From Durusdinium trenchii (Eukaryota; Sar; Dinophyceae; Suessiales; Symbiodiniaceae), in the NCBI GenBank assembly GCA_963970005.1, contig CAXAMN010003113.1:1309716-1373715 (forward strand): a stretch of 64,000 nt of DNA, in the 5' to 3' direction. This document shows positions 1-14,500 of the stretch, piece by piece; within the stretch, counting starts at the first letter, position 1, and the number at the start of each line of letters is the position of its first letter. A model generated the notes under the pieces. It ran no database searches, was not told the origin of the DNA, and worked only from the letters and a program-made list of their open reading frames with translations. Position numbers and translations under genes: made by a program.

Positions 1-504
1 CCCCCCCCCTTCCCTTTCGGTAATACTTCCAAGCGCTACAGCGCTTTCCGTCATCATGTCTCCACGAAACACCCTGGTGGACCCCGCCAGGAGCATTCAT
101 GCTGAGGAATCGGGGGATGGATCGAACAATGAGAGTCTTGATGATCTGAATCCGGACTCTGTATAAACCATCGTCAAAATTGATGCGCTTGCCCTCACCC
201 CAACAAATATCGTGGAACTGGAAAGAGTATAAGAATGAATAAATTTATCATAATTTATCGAACAACATGTGCTTTATGGTTTTCCAGGAGGTTTAATGCC
301 TTCAACACACAATTGGCGGCAGCATGGAATTGTTGCCAACAATGCTTATATATTATTCTAATCTATTGTCTTGTTATACACATTTGCTTGCCGCTCCATG
401 CCCTCAGTGATCCTTGGTTCCCCTAGCCAGGCATGGCAAATTGGCCTTGTCTCAAAGCTCCGAAGAAAGCGCACGCTTTCTAAGGATTCCAAAGGACCAC
501 CCCG
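1..504. other. left edge, no gene recognised
   Basis: The window opens with a run of C. I see no exon-like stretch with splice borders or family similarity here. It probably belongs to the 3' part, or an intron, of the minus-strand gene whose exons begin just to the right. Confidence 0.3.
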
Positions 505-3500
505 CTCCCCTCAATCCCAAGACACAAAGGGCTCGAGATACGCCAACATGGGGATCGGCTCCGGGGCCTCAGCGAGGTCGTTGATGCGCACGCAGGTGAG
601 CTCCGCCACCAAACGGTTCGTGTCTCCAGCCAGCAGGATTTCCTTGGGCAGGAAGGTGCTTTTGTGGAGGGGCACTGGGCTGGGAGATTAGGTTGAAACA
701 TGTGGGCTTGGAAAAGAATCATGCTCCAAACCAGTTGGTCAAAACATGTGAGAACCGACCGAATTAAAGGGGTCAAACGATCACCCTTCTTGCACGCTTC
801 TCTATTGTGGACCAACTGCTGTGAGTGAACCCATGTGAATCTCAGTCTGTGGTTGACACATTCTCAAAACCCCTGGTGCTATGATCGAAGAACTGCTGAT
901 CAGAAAGCCAATGGCCACTGGAATAACAGCCAAGCCGGACCAAGCTTCTTTCATGGCCTTGAACTGTTTCACGAGTTGCTTCCCGAAAATCTTTTTCTGC
1001 ACATCCCCCTCCTTGGCCAGAAAGAGCTCCATTAACGCTCCCAATGGGACCACGTTCAGGTTCTTAGTGACGGTCGGCGCCCTCTCCTGAAGGCATTTGC
1101 GACTGTCGTACCATGGCGTCCGGGGTGTCCTTCAGAACGTGAGACTTCTCCGCACATCTGGATCGAAAGCGAAACAGCGTCAACCAAAAACCTGGAAATC
1201 TTGGACCACCGACGAAAGCTTGGAGCTCGTTGAAAGGTCAGTCTTGTTCGAGTCTGCACCCTTGGACCCAAACTGCACGGTTAGCACCCAAGTGGTCGGC
1301 TTTTCACCTTGGACACCTCAAAGATTTGCGAGTCACAAGGTAATTAAAGCAGGTCAAAATCTTAAAACAGGAGGGAAACATAGGGCTGCATCATAGGAAA
1401 CCATGTTCTTCTCTAGGTGGAAAGCTTGACCCCATGGCACCTTCACTACATCACTTTGACAGGGAAGGTGACAGCAACATTCTGACAAAGGAGGAACACC
1501 AGTGAAAAATAGCGAAAGGGTGTGTGAAAGCGAGATGGGGTTGCAGCTACGGTCTGTGCTTCAATGTGTTTCATATCTTATTGACTCCGCGCCACGGTGC
1601 TGGCATAGAACAATAGCACTAGACAGCACTAGAAGTCAACCCAATGCACATGACATTCCATGACTAGTAGAGTAGAGTCATAAACAGTCCAAACAAATCA
1701 ACAAACATCATCAAACTTCAAACATCAATATTGATACAGATATCAATATATATATATATACACATATACTTATACTATACATAGAATAAAGAAACATAAC
1801 TAAAAAAAACACACACATTGCAACACACAGCTGACGTGGCTCGACGCAGCTGACGTGGCCCGACTCGTCTCCTTAAACTTTCCCGAAGGCGCTCGACTCG
1901 GCGACCTCTCCCGGTCGAACATTCAAATCGACCGGGAACTGTTGCTCTGATCGAATCACCCACGCTCACGATATATAATATATATATAGTTATATATATT
2001 ATGTTATATTATATTCGTCGGGCAGCCCGCGTTCAGTAAAAGCCAATGGCTGTGGCTTGCCAAGTCTCTGAGTGGTAACTCTGATAGATGCTACGTGAGG
2101 AGGCACCGTGAGGAATTCCCGCCACGTCACTGGGCCATTCCCAAACCTCAACTGCCGCCGGGAAAGTCAGACTTTCTTGCGGTGGACGTTTGGACGTGTA
2201 GCGATTCACGAACCTGGGCAGTAGTCTTTTCCGGGGTGCGAGTAAGATCAAGTGTCCCCCAAAAAAGCTTCAATGCCCATAGGTCGAGGAGATTCGAAGT
2301 GGCCCGGCCCTGCTTTCCAAAACACAGCAGTGACCACTTATCGATGTCTTTTTGGTGCGTTCGTCCGAGGCGACAGCCTGGTGACATCACCGCTTTGTTC
2401 ATGCGATCGGCTCCGTTCTACAGGGGGCATGATTAAAAAATAACTTATGCCCAAACTGAAATAGCTCATTCCCGTCATTCCTCGGAGTCTAGGGAACCGA
2501 GCGTATCATATTTAGCATTGCAATGATGGGGCGTAGTAGTTGCCCTCAAAGAGTCTTTGATCAACCAGTGTTGGTGGCATGGTCCCTTCACAAGCAAAAA
2601 CGACAATGGTCCCTTCCTTGAGCAAGCGTGAAATGATTGGTATGAATGAAGGCTCATCTTACTATTGGGGACGATCCAGTTTACTCAAGGGAGGTCCTTC
2701 TGCACAGCTGATTTCCAATCAAATGCCAGCCAACTGGAGGACCCAAAGTGGATATCGGTGTCTTCATGCCGAGGATGGAAAAGGATGCAATGGAACCGGA
2801 CCAGGTGTCCTCCGGCTCGTCGAATCTCAAATCGATGAAGGAGGCCAAGTGATTCAAAAGGTCATTCCTGAAATCGCTGCGTCTGACTGCGTCCCCTGCC
2901 GAACACTGTTGTTGTTGTTGTTGCTGCTTAAATGCGGCGATTTAAATTACAGTAAGAGGACCGCGCCCCTGAAGAAAATCTGGTGGTCACCCTGTGGTCA
3001 CCCATAGGCAGGTTTTTCATGGCCTTCTATATGCTGTAAACATCGGTAGACAAATAAACATACAACACACATATAATAACATGTACATAGTTACATAGTG
3101 TATATAATATATAATCATATGTATGTACTGTACACATCAGTGGCTGAGAGAGAAAGAGATTGATGTGGGAAACACGGTAGGACAACAAGCCAGCACAACT
3201 GAACAAAAGATTCATGGTGATGCAATGTGGAACATCAGAAGAGGCCAATGGTTCCAGGATCTCATATCCAACACCGGGTCCCAGCGCCAACTCCACCCCA
3301 AAAAAAGGTGGTTTGGGATTCGACTCCAGATAAAGAAAAAAGGTCCAGAAAATCCGAGGTTCACATTCTCTTCGCTGTAACGCGTCAAGCCCAGTGCGCA
3401 AATCGCCTCATGCAGCGACTTGCCCGACACCAGCTTATTGGAGCTCACCTGCCCCAAGCGTGCGCGGAGCCGATGGCGAATGGCACTCTTCTCAGCTTCA

Positions 3501-3828
3501 TTCATCTCCGACAGGTTGGAATTCAAAATCGCCGAGGAGTCTCCGTGCGCGATGCCCGGCGTGTCCATCTCCACCGATTTCTCCGACACCACGCTGGTCT
3601 TTTTGGAGCGTTCCTCGATGTCTGGAACCACCGGGACGGTATCAGTCAGCCTGGAGCGTTCCTCGATGTCTGGAATCACCGGGACGGTATCAGAAGGGTC
3701 AGACTCCACCTGGCCATAGGGCGAAGGCATGGAGTCCAGCACGCTTGCGACCTGTTGCACCTCCAGGCTTGCAGTCAAGGGTGCCCCGTGGAGTCTCTGC
3801 AAGTCATACTCGAATGTGGACTGAGAGC
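505..3828 (-). CDS. unidentified multi-exon gene, partial (runs off left edge)
   Basis: Read on the minus strand, the best exon is 3363-3828. It is Ser/Glu-rich, carries two copies of a 16-residue repeat built on DTVPVxPDIEERS, and ends in ALGLTRYSEENV. A GA donor at its end joins in frame to a second exon starting at 2867 (NDLLNHLASFIDLRFDEPED), whose 3' end lies near 2790. Further open stretches with exon-like composition lie at about 946-1083 (ELFLAKEGDVQKKIFGKQL) and about 510-690 (FLPKEILLAGDTNRLVAEL). I do not recognise the family. The helical TRYSEENV segment could be a regulatory region of a channel or kinase, but nothing catalytic is visible. Both the start and the stop are outside what I can place. 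The 3363-3828/2867 junction is well supported; membership of the two leftmost pieces in the same gene is an inference from strand and proximity. Confidence 0.4.
3618..3719 (-). repeat. tandem 48-bp coding repeat (two copies)
   Basis: Two adjacent, nearly identical 48-bp units, each containing GGAGCGTTCCTCGATGTCTG on the plus strand. On the minus strand they encode two copies of a 16-residue unit (DTVPVIPDIEERS, then DTVPVVPDIEERS). The reading frame is kept, which supports translation of this exon. Confidence 0.75.
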
Positions 3829-4453
3829 CTTGCAAAACATGACAAAGACAAAGAAACAAACAAAGAGAAACATCTCCCAAACATATGCTTCATACATCTT
3901 CCTACCATCACCATGCAAGCAATGCCCACAAAGGTATGAGAGCAAACTATTCTTGAGCCCATTGGTGCTCAAGGTCTCCATTTGTTCGATTCTGATCGCT
4001 GTTCTTTCTCAATGGGTTCCTGGTGTCCATTACTGTATATGAGGAACGTGTCTTCTTCGAAACCGCCGGTTGCTATCCATCGTGGTCGTTCGTGGTCATG
4101 ACGACATAGGTAATAAGCTAAGTCAAGGGGGCTGGCTGGAAGATCACATGGTGCACCTCCCTGCTCCAGAATCTCGCAAATTAAACAGATCCATAGCATG
4201 ATCTAACTCCCTGGTTTTTCGGACCCAAATGTTGGAACCAAGTAAGGCCGCCCAATCTGAATCCATAACATCCATCGCTTGCATCACAACTCTTCACATC
4301 ATGCCCGGCCCACACATGTTGTTGTGAGCCTTTACCGAGGTCATCGCACTGTTTAACATACTCACTTGCATCGATATGTGTTAAAGCTGATGTTGATTCT
4401 CAAGCATGTATGCAAATCCAGCACTATCAACCACTCATGTTGTTCACCTCCAA

Positions 4454-4709
4454 TCATCTTGACCTCCATCCGGCACATGCAACCAAGGCGCTTGAGCTGG
4501 TCGCGCCTGGCCTCCGGGCCGCTTGCAGCAAATGATTTCGAAGAATGCCCAGCGAAGCGTCCAGGAACTCCTCGAAGTTCGGTGCCATTGGCGTTTTCAT
4601 GGCCGAACTCCCTCGAGAGAAATGCTTGCGAAGTGTCGATGCTTTTTTCAGCTCTGCAGACAGTGTCGATTGAGATCTCGCCCGAAGGAACAACATTGAC
4701 ATATGACAT
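4454..4709 (-). CDS. possible exon, frame uncertain
   Basis: Two overlapping minus-strand frames stay open over about 250 bp. One reads NFEEFLDASLGILRNHLL, the other GPEARRDQLKRLGCMC. Both look protein-like and only one can be real. No family was recognised and neither border is confirmed. It may belong to the unidentified gene to the left or to the 3' part of the ABC transporter. Confidence 0.2.
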
Positions 4710-5555
4710 ATACTTAATATAATGATTGACTGTCTAGACTTGTTCAAAGCCCCCAAAAAACAGAATCAATAAACACATAATAGAGATTTCCAAAGACTCA
4801 GTGGTTGCTCTTCACACTCGGAAGATTCTCAGAATGCCTCAATCCCACGCTTTGCTTTGAGGTGCTACACTGAAATGACACGCGCTTTTGTACCGCCGGC
4901 ACGAGCCACAGCACTGCAGGGTGCTCTGTGCACAGCTGGCTTCCTGGATTACTTTCAAAAACACAAAGCCGGTGGGGATCACGCATGGATCACATGTACT
5001 GTATTTTCGCATGGATGCGACCAAGGCAAGGCACCTGTAGAACGCAAAAAACACATTCAACACGAAGGCGGCTGGGCCTTCATTTGAAAGACATAGAATG
5101 CGAACACAGAATCCGGAAAGAAACTATAGTGGGCTTTGGGTAAGGCCTGGAGCTTCATGAATCGATTTCATGATCCGGCCTTCCGAATTTCCTCCATAGA
5201 CTCAGCAGTATGATGCAGTATGTAAGTAACACTATCTCCATGAACTCTGAGTCTTTGCTTTACGGAGTTCGTGCTTTTCTGGACCCAGAACCGAGTTGAC
5301 AAAGGGGGTGGAACATATTCCACTGGACACCTTCCCACTGCAAGAAGAATTCAAGCAAAAACACCTCCTCATCCAAGACTCCTATTAATAAAAACCGATG
5401 GTGAATTTAGCATCGAGATGAGGGGCTTTTGAATGCTCGAATCAGTCACCAGCTCCGGGACCTGATCGGATCTGTATGGACCAGGAGGGTCCGGTGTCAC
5501 TACCCACCCTGGAGCTGAACACCGGACCGCTTCACGCAGGCGGCCTCAGAAGGTC

Positions 5556-8500
5556 CCATCCAAGAGTCGTTCTTGCAGGCCGTAGGCGCGAAGATGTACC
5601 AGCCCGGTTGAGACCTCCGAGAAGTGTACATAGAGGGAGCTCCTGACCAGGTACTGAGCGGCTGAACTTCCGTACGGGGCAGCTTGGCGAACTTCACCCA
5701 GCATGAGGTTGAAACATGCTGAAACCCTTGGACACCCGCCGATCTTTGACCGCTCAGATCTGCCATTGATCGGGACCCGTTGCTGTATTGAATGATTGAC
5801 CCATGCCCGCCGGGTGGGGTGGCAACCCAGGTTGACCACTGTGCTCTGCTAGGTTTCTTTGAGCAAAGCTCGTTAATAAACGACCTCAGTATGGGATCCA
5901 CTTGATCCAGTTTTGAGATTCTTGCTGTTTCAATCTCACGATTCTGGACTCTCAAGCTCTAAGCATGGTACAATATATGTTGCCATTATCTTAAGGATCT
6001 CATTCTGTGCCGAAAAGCCCATCCATTCGCTCCAAACGGGCTCCAACGGAGAAACCGAAACTGGGTCCAAGCTGTGGGACATTCGCATGCTCGTTTCCAC
6101 ACGTTGAGACACCCCGAAACTTCGACTTCAGCATCTTTGGAAGGTCCTGGACACTGACTCGAGCCTCTGAAGCTCTCGGAAGCTGGCAACGTAGTACCTG
6201 TCAAATGTGAACAGCGCAACATTCTGACGCAGCTCCGCGCGAGCTGCAGCTGTCGCACGTCACAATGGGAAACCTATTCTTTTCCCTCAGGGCGACACCA
6301 AGACGACGTGGCACACGACTGGGATGAAACCGCCCTTCATCTCGCCATACGACGTCGCACGTCGGACGATCCCGCTGAAACGATGGACGTCTGTCGGGTC
6401 TCCCCCCAGTGTCACCCGCCTGCGAATGTATATAAAGATCATGCACAGTGGGATCAACCCAGCTAAGGCATAGGTGGACACCTCGGTTTCATCGCCGGCC
6501 CGACAAAGCGACCAGGACCAGTACAGAGCGAGCGAGCGTTTTCTTCCTGAATGTGGCTATTGGACTCTCGGATGTGAAAAGGATAGAAGAGAATCCTCTG
6601 ACAGCACGATATGAAATAACGATCACACAATCACATCTCTGGTAGTTCCGGTGGCAAATGGCCATCAAGGCCTGAAAATGATCACCCTTTCCCAAGAAAT
6701 AGCCGGCTGATGGACCAAGCTCTAATACCGACACAGTCCGTTTCCGTTGGAGGAAGTATGCTGAGGTTGGTACCTGTTGGAGCGGTGCACCTGTGGTGTA
6801 TGTTGTGAGTCATGATTGAGCCGTCGTAGATTCACTGAATATCCACAGGTCCCCCCTCACATTCACCCCTGGCGCGAAGGATGTCTCCTGATCGAAACCA
6901 GTGCGATCGCAGGACCATGGTGCACATCACCATGCTGGAGAGGATGTAGGAGAAGCTGGTGAGAAGCTCAGACATGCACTCCTCAGGAGAACTCAGCGGC
7001 TGCTAAACAAGTTCCAAAGTCTATTCAGTCAAAGTAGAGCAAGAGAACCTGCTTCTAACCCTGCAACGCTTCACACATGCACTTCCCAACTAAGGCCACG
7101 TGTCTGGAAGCATCGTATCCATCGCGTCCAAGTCCTGCTCTGACTTCCCTCTCACTCTGAGTGGCGCATGAGGAGAGGGGGCTTGGCAGGCTCGCCACAT
7201 CCCGACCCCAAACAGACCCACGAGCGTCGAGCGTCCCATGAAAGGCGTCTGTGGGCGTCGGAAAGCCGGGAGTGGTCCCCCTTTTTCAAGCTGAACGGCT
7301 GCCCACCCACAAGAAGCCCAGGAGGCCGTTTCAAGGGGGGTTGGCGATGTGTTCCACAGCAGGCTGGCGATGTGTGAAAAAACATGAGCCACTCCCACCC
7401 CGTTCCGCGCGTGCACTTCCTTGGAAAAGCGGTTCAGGATACGTCCCACTGGGACCACATCAAAGAACAAAGGAGCTGAAGCATTCAACACCTGTGCCGC
7501 GCGCCGCGTGCCGAGCTTGGAAGGCATGAGAGCATGCCGTTTGGTATGGGGAAGTCCGACGAGATGGCCCATGAGTATGGGGAAGTCCCGATGAATTCTT
7601 CTCTACAGTGAAATCCGCCCCCTCCCTCAGCCAGGGGCTGTCTCTAGTTTGTCAAGGAACTACAGTACTTGAGCTGATGCATCCCAACCAATCGGGAAAC
7701 AGCAGCCGCCAGCTTGGATATATATATATATATATTGTATATATATATAGAGAGAGAGAGTCTGTCTGAGCTAAGCGGGACAGCGAACTTGCTCTTGCTC
7801 TCAATCGTCAAGTTTGTCCTTGAAGTAGCACAGTTGCATATTACGTGCAAATTCCCTGGCAAAGCACGCACATGACTATATGAATAATAACAATGTATTG
7901 ATCATGACTTCCAGCAATATGCACCAATACTTTCTGAATATACTGTCGACTATTGGCTCAACTAGTGGGGTTAGCTATGGTTAACCTCTCACCATCTAAA
8001 ACGTTTTCATCACGAACCTTTCAGCCCGGTTCTGCTACCGTTGCTGCCACCTCGCCGGACCGTTTCAGCCCGCTCCGCCTTTTGCACCATGTAATGGAAG
8101 GTGCCGCCACCGATCTGGGTCACCTGGGTTACCAGGACGGACGTATTTAGAGAGTTCTGGACATGTGACCGCCTGACAGACGATTCTTGGGATATGTTGG
8201 ATTTGGCGCTGCTGGTTCCGACAACTGCTTGAACTTGCACAGTGAAATCCAAGATGTTTAAGCGGTGGATTGCGTAGATGCCTCTAGCCCAGGCTGTCTT
8301 TCGGTGGGCCCAGGCTAGGCCGTTCCTTTGGACTGTCCAGCTGGAGCTGAGGCCCTCAGTCCAACTCCCTGAGTGAGCCTCTCTCCATGTGAGTTCTTGC
8401 TGCTGCCAAAAAAAAGAACACATGCAGAAACTACAGTGGTTTCAGAGTACATTACACAAACCCTTAGAATACGTTAAGAATCTTTAAGATGGGGGTCCAT

Positions 8501-11500
8501 ATAAACCACCTTTGCGGATTACGCCATCTACTCTCAATCCACTGTAATTATCTGAACCCATCAGGCACCTGAACAACTCCATGTCATTCTATGTCACACA
8601 CTTAGATTTACCCCAAAGCTCCGCCGGTGTGTTCTTGCGCCCAGCCGCGATTCGGCTAAAGACCATGGCCCGAATCAGCCCAATGACCAGCACGGCCACA
8701 ACAATGCCTCGGAAAGCGCGGCGAGGCCTGGTCGAGAGTCGAAAGCCAGGTTTGGGGCTAGGCCACTCTGGTTGTCCAACCTCATCCGGATGCGATGTGA
8801 GTCATCGCGATCTCGGAGTCTTTCCCAGCTCATTCATCTGGCCAAGTGACAGCCATAGCCCAGCACCCAAAACCCCACATCAATGTCTGCCTCCTGCGTA
8901 GATGTGCGCACGCGTCACGTGGGTGAGTCATCTGAGAATGATCGAACAACATCGAAAAACATTGCAATTAAGCCCACTCAGCAAAGGGAGTGGTTGTTGT
9001 TTTGCTCGACAAATCCTAGATGTGCTTGATGGGTCTTGATGGAGGTGTTTGCACATGATCAACGGGCTGAGTACTCTCTCTCTCTCTCTCTCTGGTGAGT
9101 CTGGGGCTGAATACTTGCTATACTCACTACTAGCTGACTAACTTCAAGGTGACTACATGTGAATACCAATGTTCAATGGTCACCATGTCACATCATCGCC
9201 ATCAATTCCATAAACCTGATCTAATTGTGGCATCCTCCGTTGGAACGCCACAGGCGCCATGTTGGGGGCACCACGGCGGGGTCGGCGGGTCGCCGAACCG
9301 ACTCGGTTCGCCCAAAGCTGAGGTGCGAAGGTGATTGAGACGAGGACCTGACATGACGTTGTTTTTTTTCCCCGAGTTCTGTGTTCCAGTCGTGAAGTTG
9401 AAGGTCGTCGCTCCTTTGAAAGATCTGAATATTTTCCCCCCAGAATCCGCACTTGGGACAGATCTGAACACTGATGAACACTGGACTGAACACTCTCATT
9501 GAGAACCAGACTTCGGCAGCTCGAAAACAGCCATCCAGGATCATCCAGAGAAGGCGCCAGGTCCTGAGACGACACGGAGGAGGTCCATAAGGTGACCCAG
9601 ACCTCGGTGAAGGTGCGAAAGCCTTCGGCCAGCAGGGCGAGTCCAAAGACCTCGGTGGATGACCGACCGCGGCAGACCAAAACCGTTGCGGTGGCGCTTT
9701 GACGTTCTTAGGATCCAGGGAAACAACACACATGAGGCAAAGTTCATCAATACTGAAAAGAGTTGGACCTCCTTGGATTCGCTCAAATGACAATTTATGG
9801 GCATCAGTCCGGAAATTTCAAGATCAAACTTCACAAGTCTGCAATGGACAACGTAGAGCCATTCCACGCCTTTCATGGCAACAGTTCTACTTATATGGTT
9901 GTTGTGTGTCGGCGTGGTATCCTAATTCAACCCTACGGTTTTGAGATTTCATAGCAATGTGTATGATTTTGTATGCACCTTAATTCCATTATGCATGCGC
10001 GATTGAACTTTTGCCAACAAACGTTGCACAAACATGTGCTAAGCGGAGGAACCCTTGTCGACGTACGGATTCCGAGGGATGCCCGGAGTCGGAGCCCCCT
10101 TTTACGGCGAGGTCTTGCAGGTATTAGTTGTCCCCAAATAAATAGTGGCACGGTTTCCGGCACCTTTTGAGAGGGATGTTATGGGATGTTGTTTTTTAGA
10201 TTTAAATTCTATTTGGAACCACTATATGTTTTTTGTTTTCAGGCCTTCCCTGTTCTTGCACAAAGCTGGGTTTGAGACATTCACATGCACAAAGCTGGGC
10301 ACCAATTTGTCGAGCCACGGTGAGGAAGAGCAAGGCACCAAGAGCCAAACTGCCGCTTGACGTGGCATGCTGAAAATATGAGGCATAGGCGTGGAAGCTC
10401 AAAACCTGAAACCAATTGGCCAAAGACATGGAGTTTCAATGGCCGAAGGTGCTTGGCTGGGCCACTGAACAAATCAAACGCAAATTTTAAAACACAGATT
10501 ACTCTACTTCGAGTGATCCCCACATCGACACTTCAATCATTTGTCTTCATGCCATGGGAGTTTTGTGGTTCTCGACTTTGTTTGTGGGTCCTGTTGTTGT
10601 GTGCCGTGATTGTGGTTGTGTGTTGTGGTTGTGTGCTGTGGTTTTGTGCTGTGGCTGTGTGCTGTACATGTGTCTTTGTGGTTCTGTGTTTGTGATTGTG
10701 TGCTGTGTGCTTGTAATTGTACTTGTGTGTTTGTGGTTGTGTCGTTGTGTGCGTGTGATTGTGTTTGTGTTTCTGATTGTGTGTGTTTGCGGTTGTGTGA
10801 AGTCTGGCGGAGAACGCTGCCAGTCAACGCTCGCGGTTGAGGTCCGGCGGGGGACACTGCCAGTCGACGCTGTGGTTGAGGTCCGGCGGGGAACACTGCC
10901 ACGCAGCCCGTGCAGTTGAGGTCGGGCGGGGAACACTGCGGCGCGGCCCTCGCGGATGAGGTGAGGCGGAGGCGGGCGAGCCCCGCGAGCCAGAGTGCGG
11001 CTGACATAAAATCTATTAAAATAATCTAACAGCCCTAACCTGACAGGTGGTGAACGAAGTACTTTACTTCGAGTGATCCCCACCGTCACATTTCAATCAT
11101 TTGTCTTCATGCCATGGTGAGGAGCATGTTGCCATGGCCGTGAGTTTTGTGGTTATCGATTTTGCTTGTGGGTCCTCGGGCTGTGTGCTGTGGTTGTGTG
11201 TTGTGCTGTGGTTGTGTGTTGCGGTTGGTTGTGTTGTTTGCCGTGGTCGTGTGTTGTGGTTGTGTGCTGTGGCTTCGTGCTGTAAATGTGTCTTTGTGGT
11301 TGTGTGTTGTGGCTGTGTTTGTGCTTGTGTTTCTAGACGTGTTTGGGGTTGTGCTTGTGGTTGTGTTTGTGGCTGTGCATTTGTGATTGTGTTTGCGGTT
11401 GTGTTTGTGGTTTTGTGCTTGTGGTTGTGTGTTGGTTGTGGTCCGGCAGCGCACAGTGCGCCCGGGAGCTGGCGGTTGAGGTCCGGCCGGCGGGGAACAC

Positions 11501-14500
11501 TGCCACGCGACCCTCGCAGTTGAGGTCTGGCGGGGAACGCTACCAAGCAGACCTCGCGGGTGAGACGACACGGAGGACGAGGAGGAGGACGCCAGCTGAC
11601 ATAAAATCTAACAACCCTCACCTGACAGGTGGGGAACAACCAGGGACTTCAATGTCTGGGCATAGGTCTTACCGACCGATGTCTCTTGCCAATGTCTTTA
11701 TCCAAGCCGCTCCCACGTTCCGGTCTTCAGCGATGAGTAGGGCGCCTGACGCCTCTTTGGTGGAAGGATCCTTCACAGTCACTGAGGCGGTCACCGCGGG
11801 CGCAGCTGAAGTCACCTGGGATGCAGCGAAGAGCAAAGGGCCCAGCCAGCTGACAAAGATGGTGGATGGCGCCACGAATGGGGCATCGAAGCTGTCCAGT
11901 TCAGGACATGATGTGTTGGACAGCAATTGGCCCAAGACAAGCAAATTACGAGTAGTTCGAAAATGGCACCCATGAGTCATGACTGATCGTGCTTCCTGCT
12001 CAGTGTTCAAAGATCTATACCTGCTTGATCCTGTTTGAGGGTGCTCGCAATGTTTACAGTTCTACCGATCTCTTATGTCATCCGATATTATTTAAACAAA
12101 AAAATAGAATATTATACAATATTTAAATACATACGTATCAGTTTCATTGTTTTTACTTTGCCCCTCTCCGATCGAGCCATCGAGCAACAGGTGCTGCACC
12201 CATTGTCTTCAGGGCCTGGCAGATTGGAAGTGACGATCGAATTGAAAGAAAGGGGCCGAACGAGAAGGATACCCTGCTGAACACTAACATGGAACCTGAA
12301 GGCCACTGGTTTGTAGAGGAAAACAGTCTTTCAGGGTGCCATTCTCGGTGTCCATGTTAGTGTTCGGCAGTGTAGATAGCCTGCTGTGTGAGATTGCCAA
12401 AACGTTTACAAACCTTTACGCAATTTGCTTCTCAAGCAACACCATGTTTTCATAAGCACTCCACTGTGTTGCCTAGACCGCAAAAGGTGAAACTTCAATT
12501 CAAGCATCCATGAAGGAGCCGGAATTCGCCAGAACAGAACAGTATGCATGTTTTTGCCCCGACGCCTCCAACACTGATTGGGGGGTCGTGCCAAGTCCAG
12601 AAATCCCTGCATGGCACTGCATGGTAATCTGACAGACCACAAAAACATCTTCATCAGAGGCCAGCCACAAAAACAAAAAAACACACACACACATTACAGT
12701 AAAAAACAAGAAATCGTACTTTCTCACTGCTGACTCCAAAGAACCACAGCTCATCACAGCTCGACATCCAAGTCGAGCGACATCGACGCTTTGCTTCGAC
12801 ATTCATGCCTGGCCTCTTGAAGCCAAGGGGATTCCCTGTGAACCACTTCTAAAGGCCCTTGTGCTTCAATGCCACCCTGGCTATCCAGGATCACCACCTA
12901 CGCCATGGGCCGCATCGACACAAAAACATTGTCAGGCAAAGCCGATGACCACCATGGAAAACGATGAGGGGGCATTCCCAAGTGAAGCTTCACTGAACCC
13001 CTCAGCTTCGAGCAGACATCTTCCAGATCCACTTTGCCATACGCTTTCCCAACTGTTCAGAATATGGTGCCCCCCAATGCCCCAAAAGGGTCGTGCAGCT
13101 TACCATGGCTCATTCCCTTTCAGAAAGCCGGTCCGAGTCGGCTCATTGAGGGTCCGGCTTTTCGACATGCCAAAGGGAATGCCCGGCGTGGCGAGGAAGT
13201 GCCCAAGCAGCGTGTGGCAGGATCAGATCTTTTTGCAGGGTAGTACAGGATTGCTTTTCCACCAAGTCTAATATAACTTTCTTTAGTATACAGAAATGTA
13301 AATGTTGATTCTTATATAACATTATACAACTTTACTTACCCCCACAAAAACGACTCTCAGGAACCAACAAGACCTGGCATTTCGTTTCATCTTGCGCCCC
13401 TTGCAGGTGGCCGGTAACCCCTCTGTTGGCATCAATCACATACACTGGGGAGTCACCCAAGCATGTCGGAGCCACTGGTCGGTATTTTTGTCGAGGATGG
13501 GTGGAAGACGCCCGTCTCTCCCTGTCTCACCACACCACTTGCTGCCTAGGGAGAAGTATCCAAGTCCGTCCTTGACCAACTGTGGGAGAGAGGGTGCGAG
13601 AGGCATTTCAACATCTTCGAAGCATCCAAGCGCTTCAGCCCCCCTTTTCTCGCCCCTTAAGCCGCTGGTATGTGTCGAGCTTTCACCTGGGCACATCCCA
13701 CGGGTTTGCATCGGAATCACCTCCCAGGACGAGTACATGTCGCCTGCTGAGCATGCGGCAGCAGCAGTGGGAGGAAGGTATTGGCCACCACGACCTAGCT
13801 TGCCACATGCACCACACACCATTGAAAGAAAAGCTACATCACACATCTGCCAGCTTCCATGTGACGTTTGTTGGAGAGTTCGGGCACCCATAAATAACGT
13901 AGGCTTCTCTCAATCTTGCATCCACAACTCACACATCTTACCATACAAAGGACATGTACATCTTCTATGCCAAAGCTCTCCCAAAGATCTCTTCTGCCCC
14001 CTTTCTTGCCCTGCTTCTAAGGTGCTCGGGTGCTGCTCTTCAAGGCTCCCAGCAAGGCCTCTTGGATCAGGGCGGTTGCCACATGCACATCCACCGCACC
14101 TCTCCGGCCGCTGCGGAGCTCTCCGGCCGCTTAGTATGACCGGTTCCGGTGGCCACGAGCGAACACTGGACTACGGATGCACTCTGCAAACACTGGCACC
14201 ACACCCATGAAGATCATGAAGCAACTAATTAGCAACAACCAATAGCAGTCGTAATTGTTTTCGAATAACAGGGACAACAAGGATGTTTGACATACCAGGC
14301 CATTGGCATGTTCTGTTTATTGTTGTTTTTGCATTCTTGTTTTCTGTATACGGTAGGTTCATGGTTTCAGGGAACAGTCCTCCGACCCCCCCAAGCAGCA
14401 TCACGACAATCTGTGGACATGTGTGGACAGTGTGGACGTTGATCTCAAGCGCTGCACACAAAATGTGATGGGTGTATGATGGCTATCATGAATTTCCGCA

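Noticed and set aside
10537..11639. Several long frames on both strands over the GT-rich repeats
   Set aside because: They consist of Val/Cys/Leu or His/Thr/Asn repeats caused by the simple sequence, so they are not genes.
13392..14210. Long plus-strand open frame (272 codons)
   Set aside because: His/Ser/Pro-rich composition with no family motif, opposite to every host gene, and overlapped by an equally open minus frame. Best read as chance in a compositionally biased intron.
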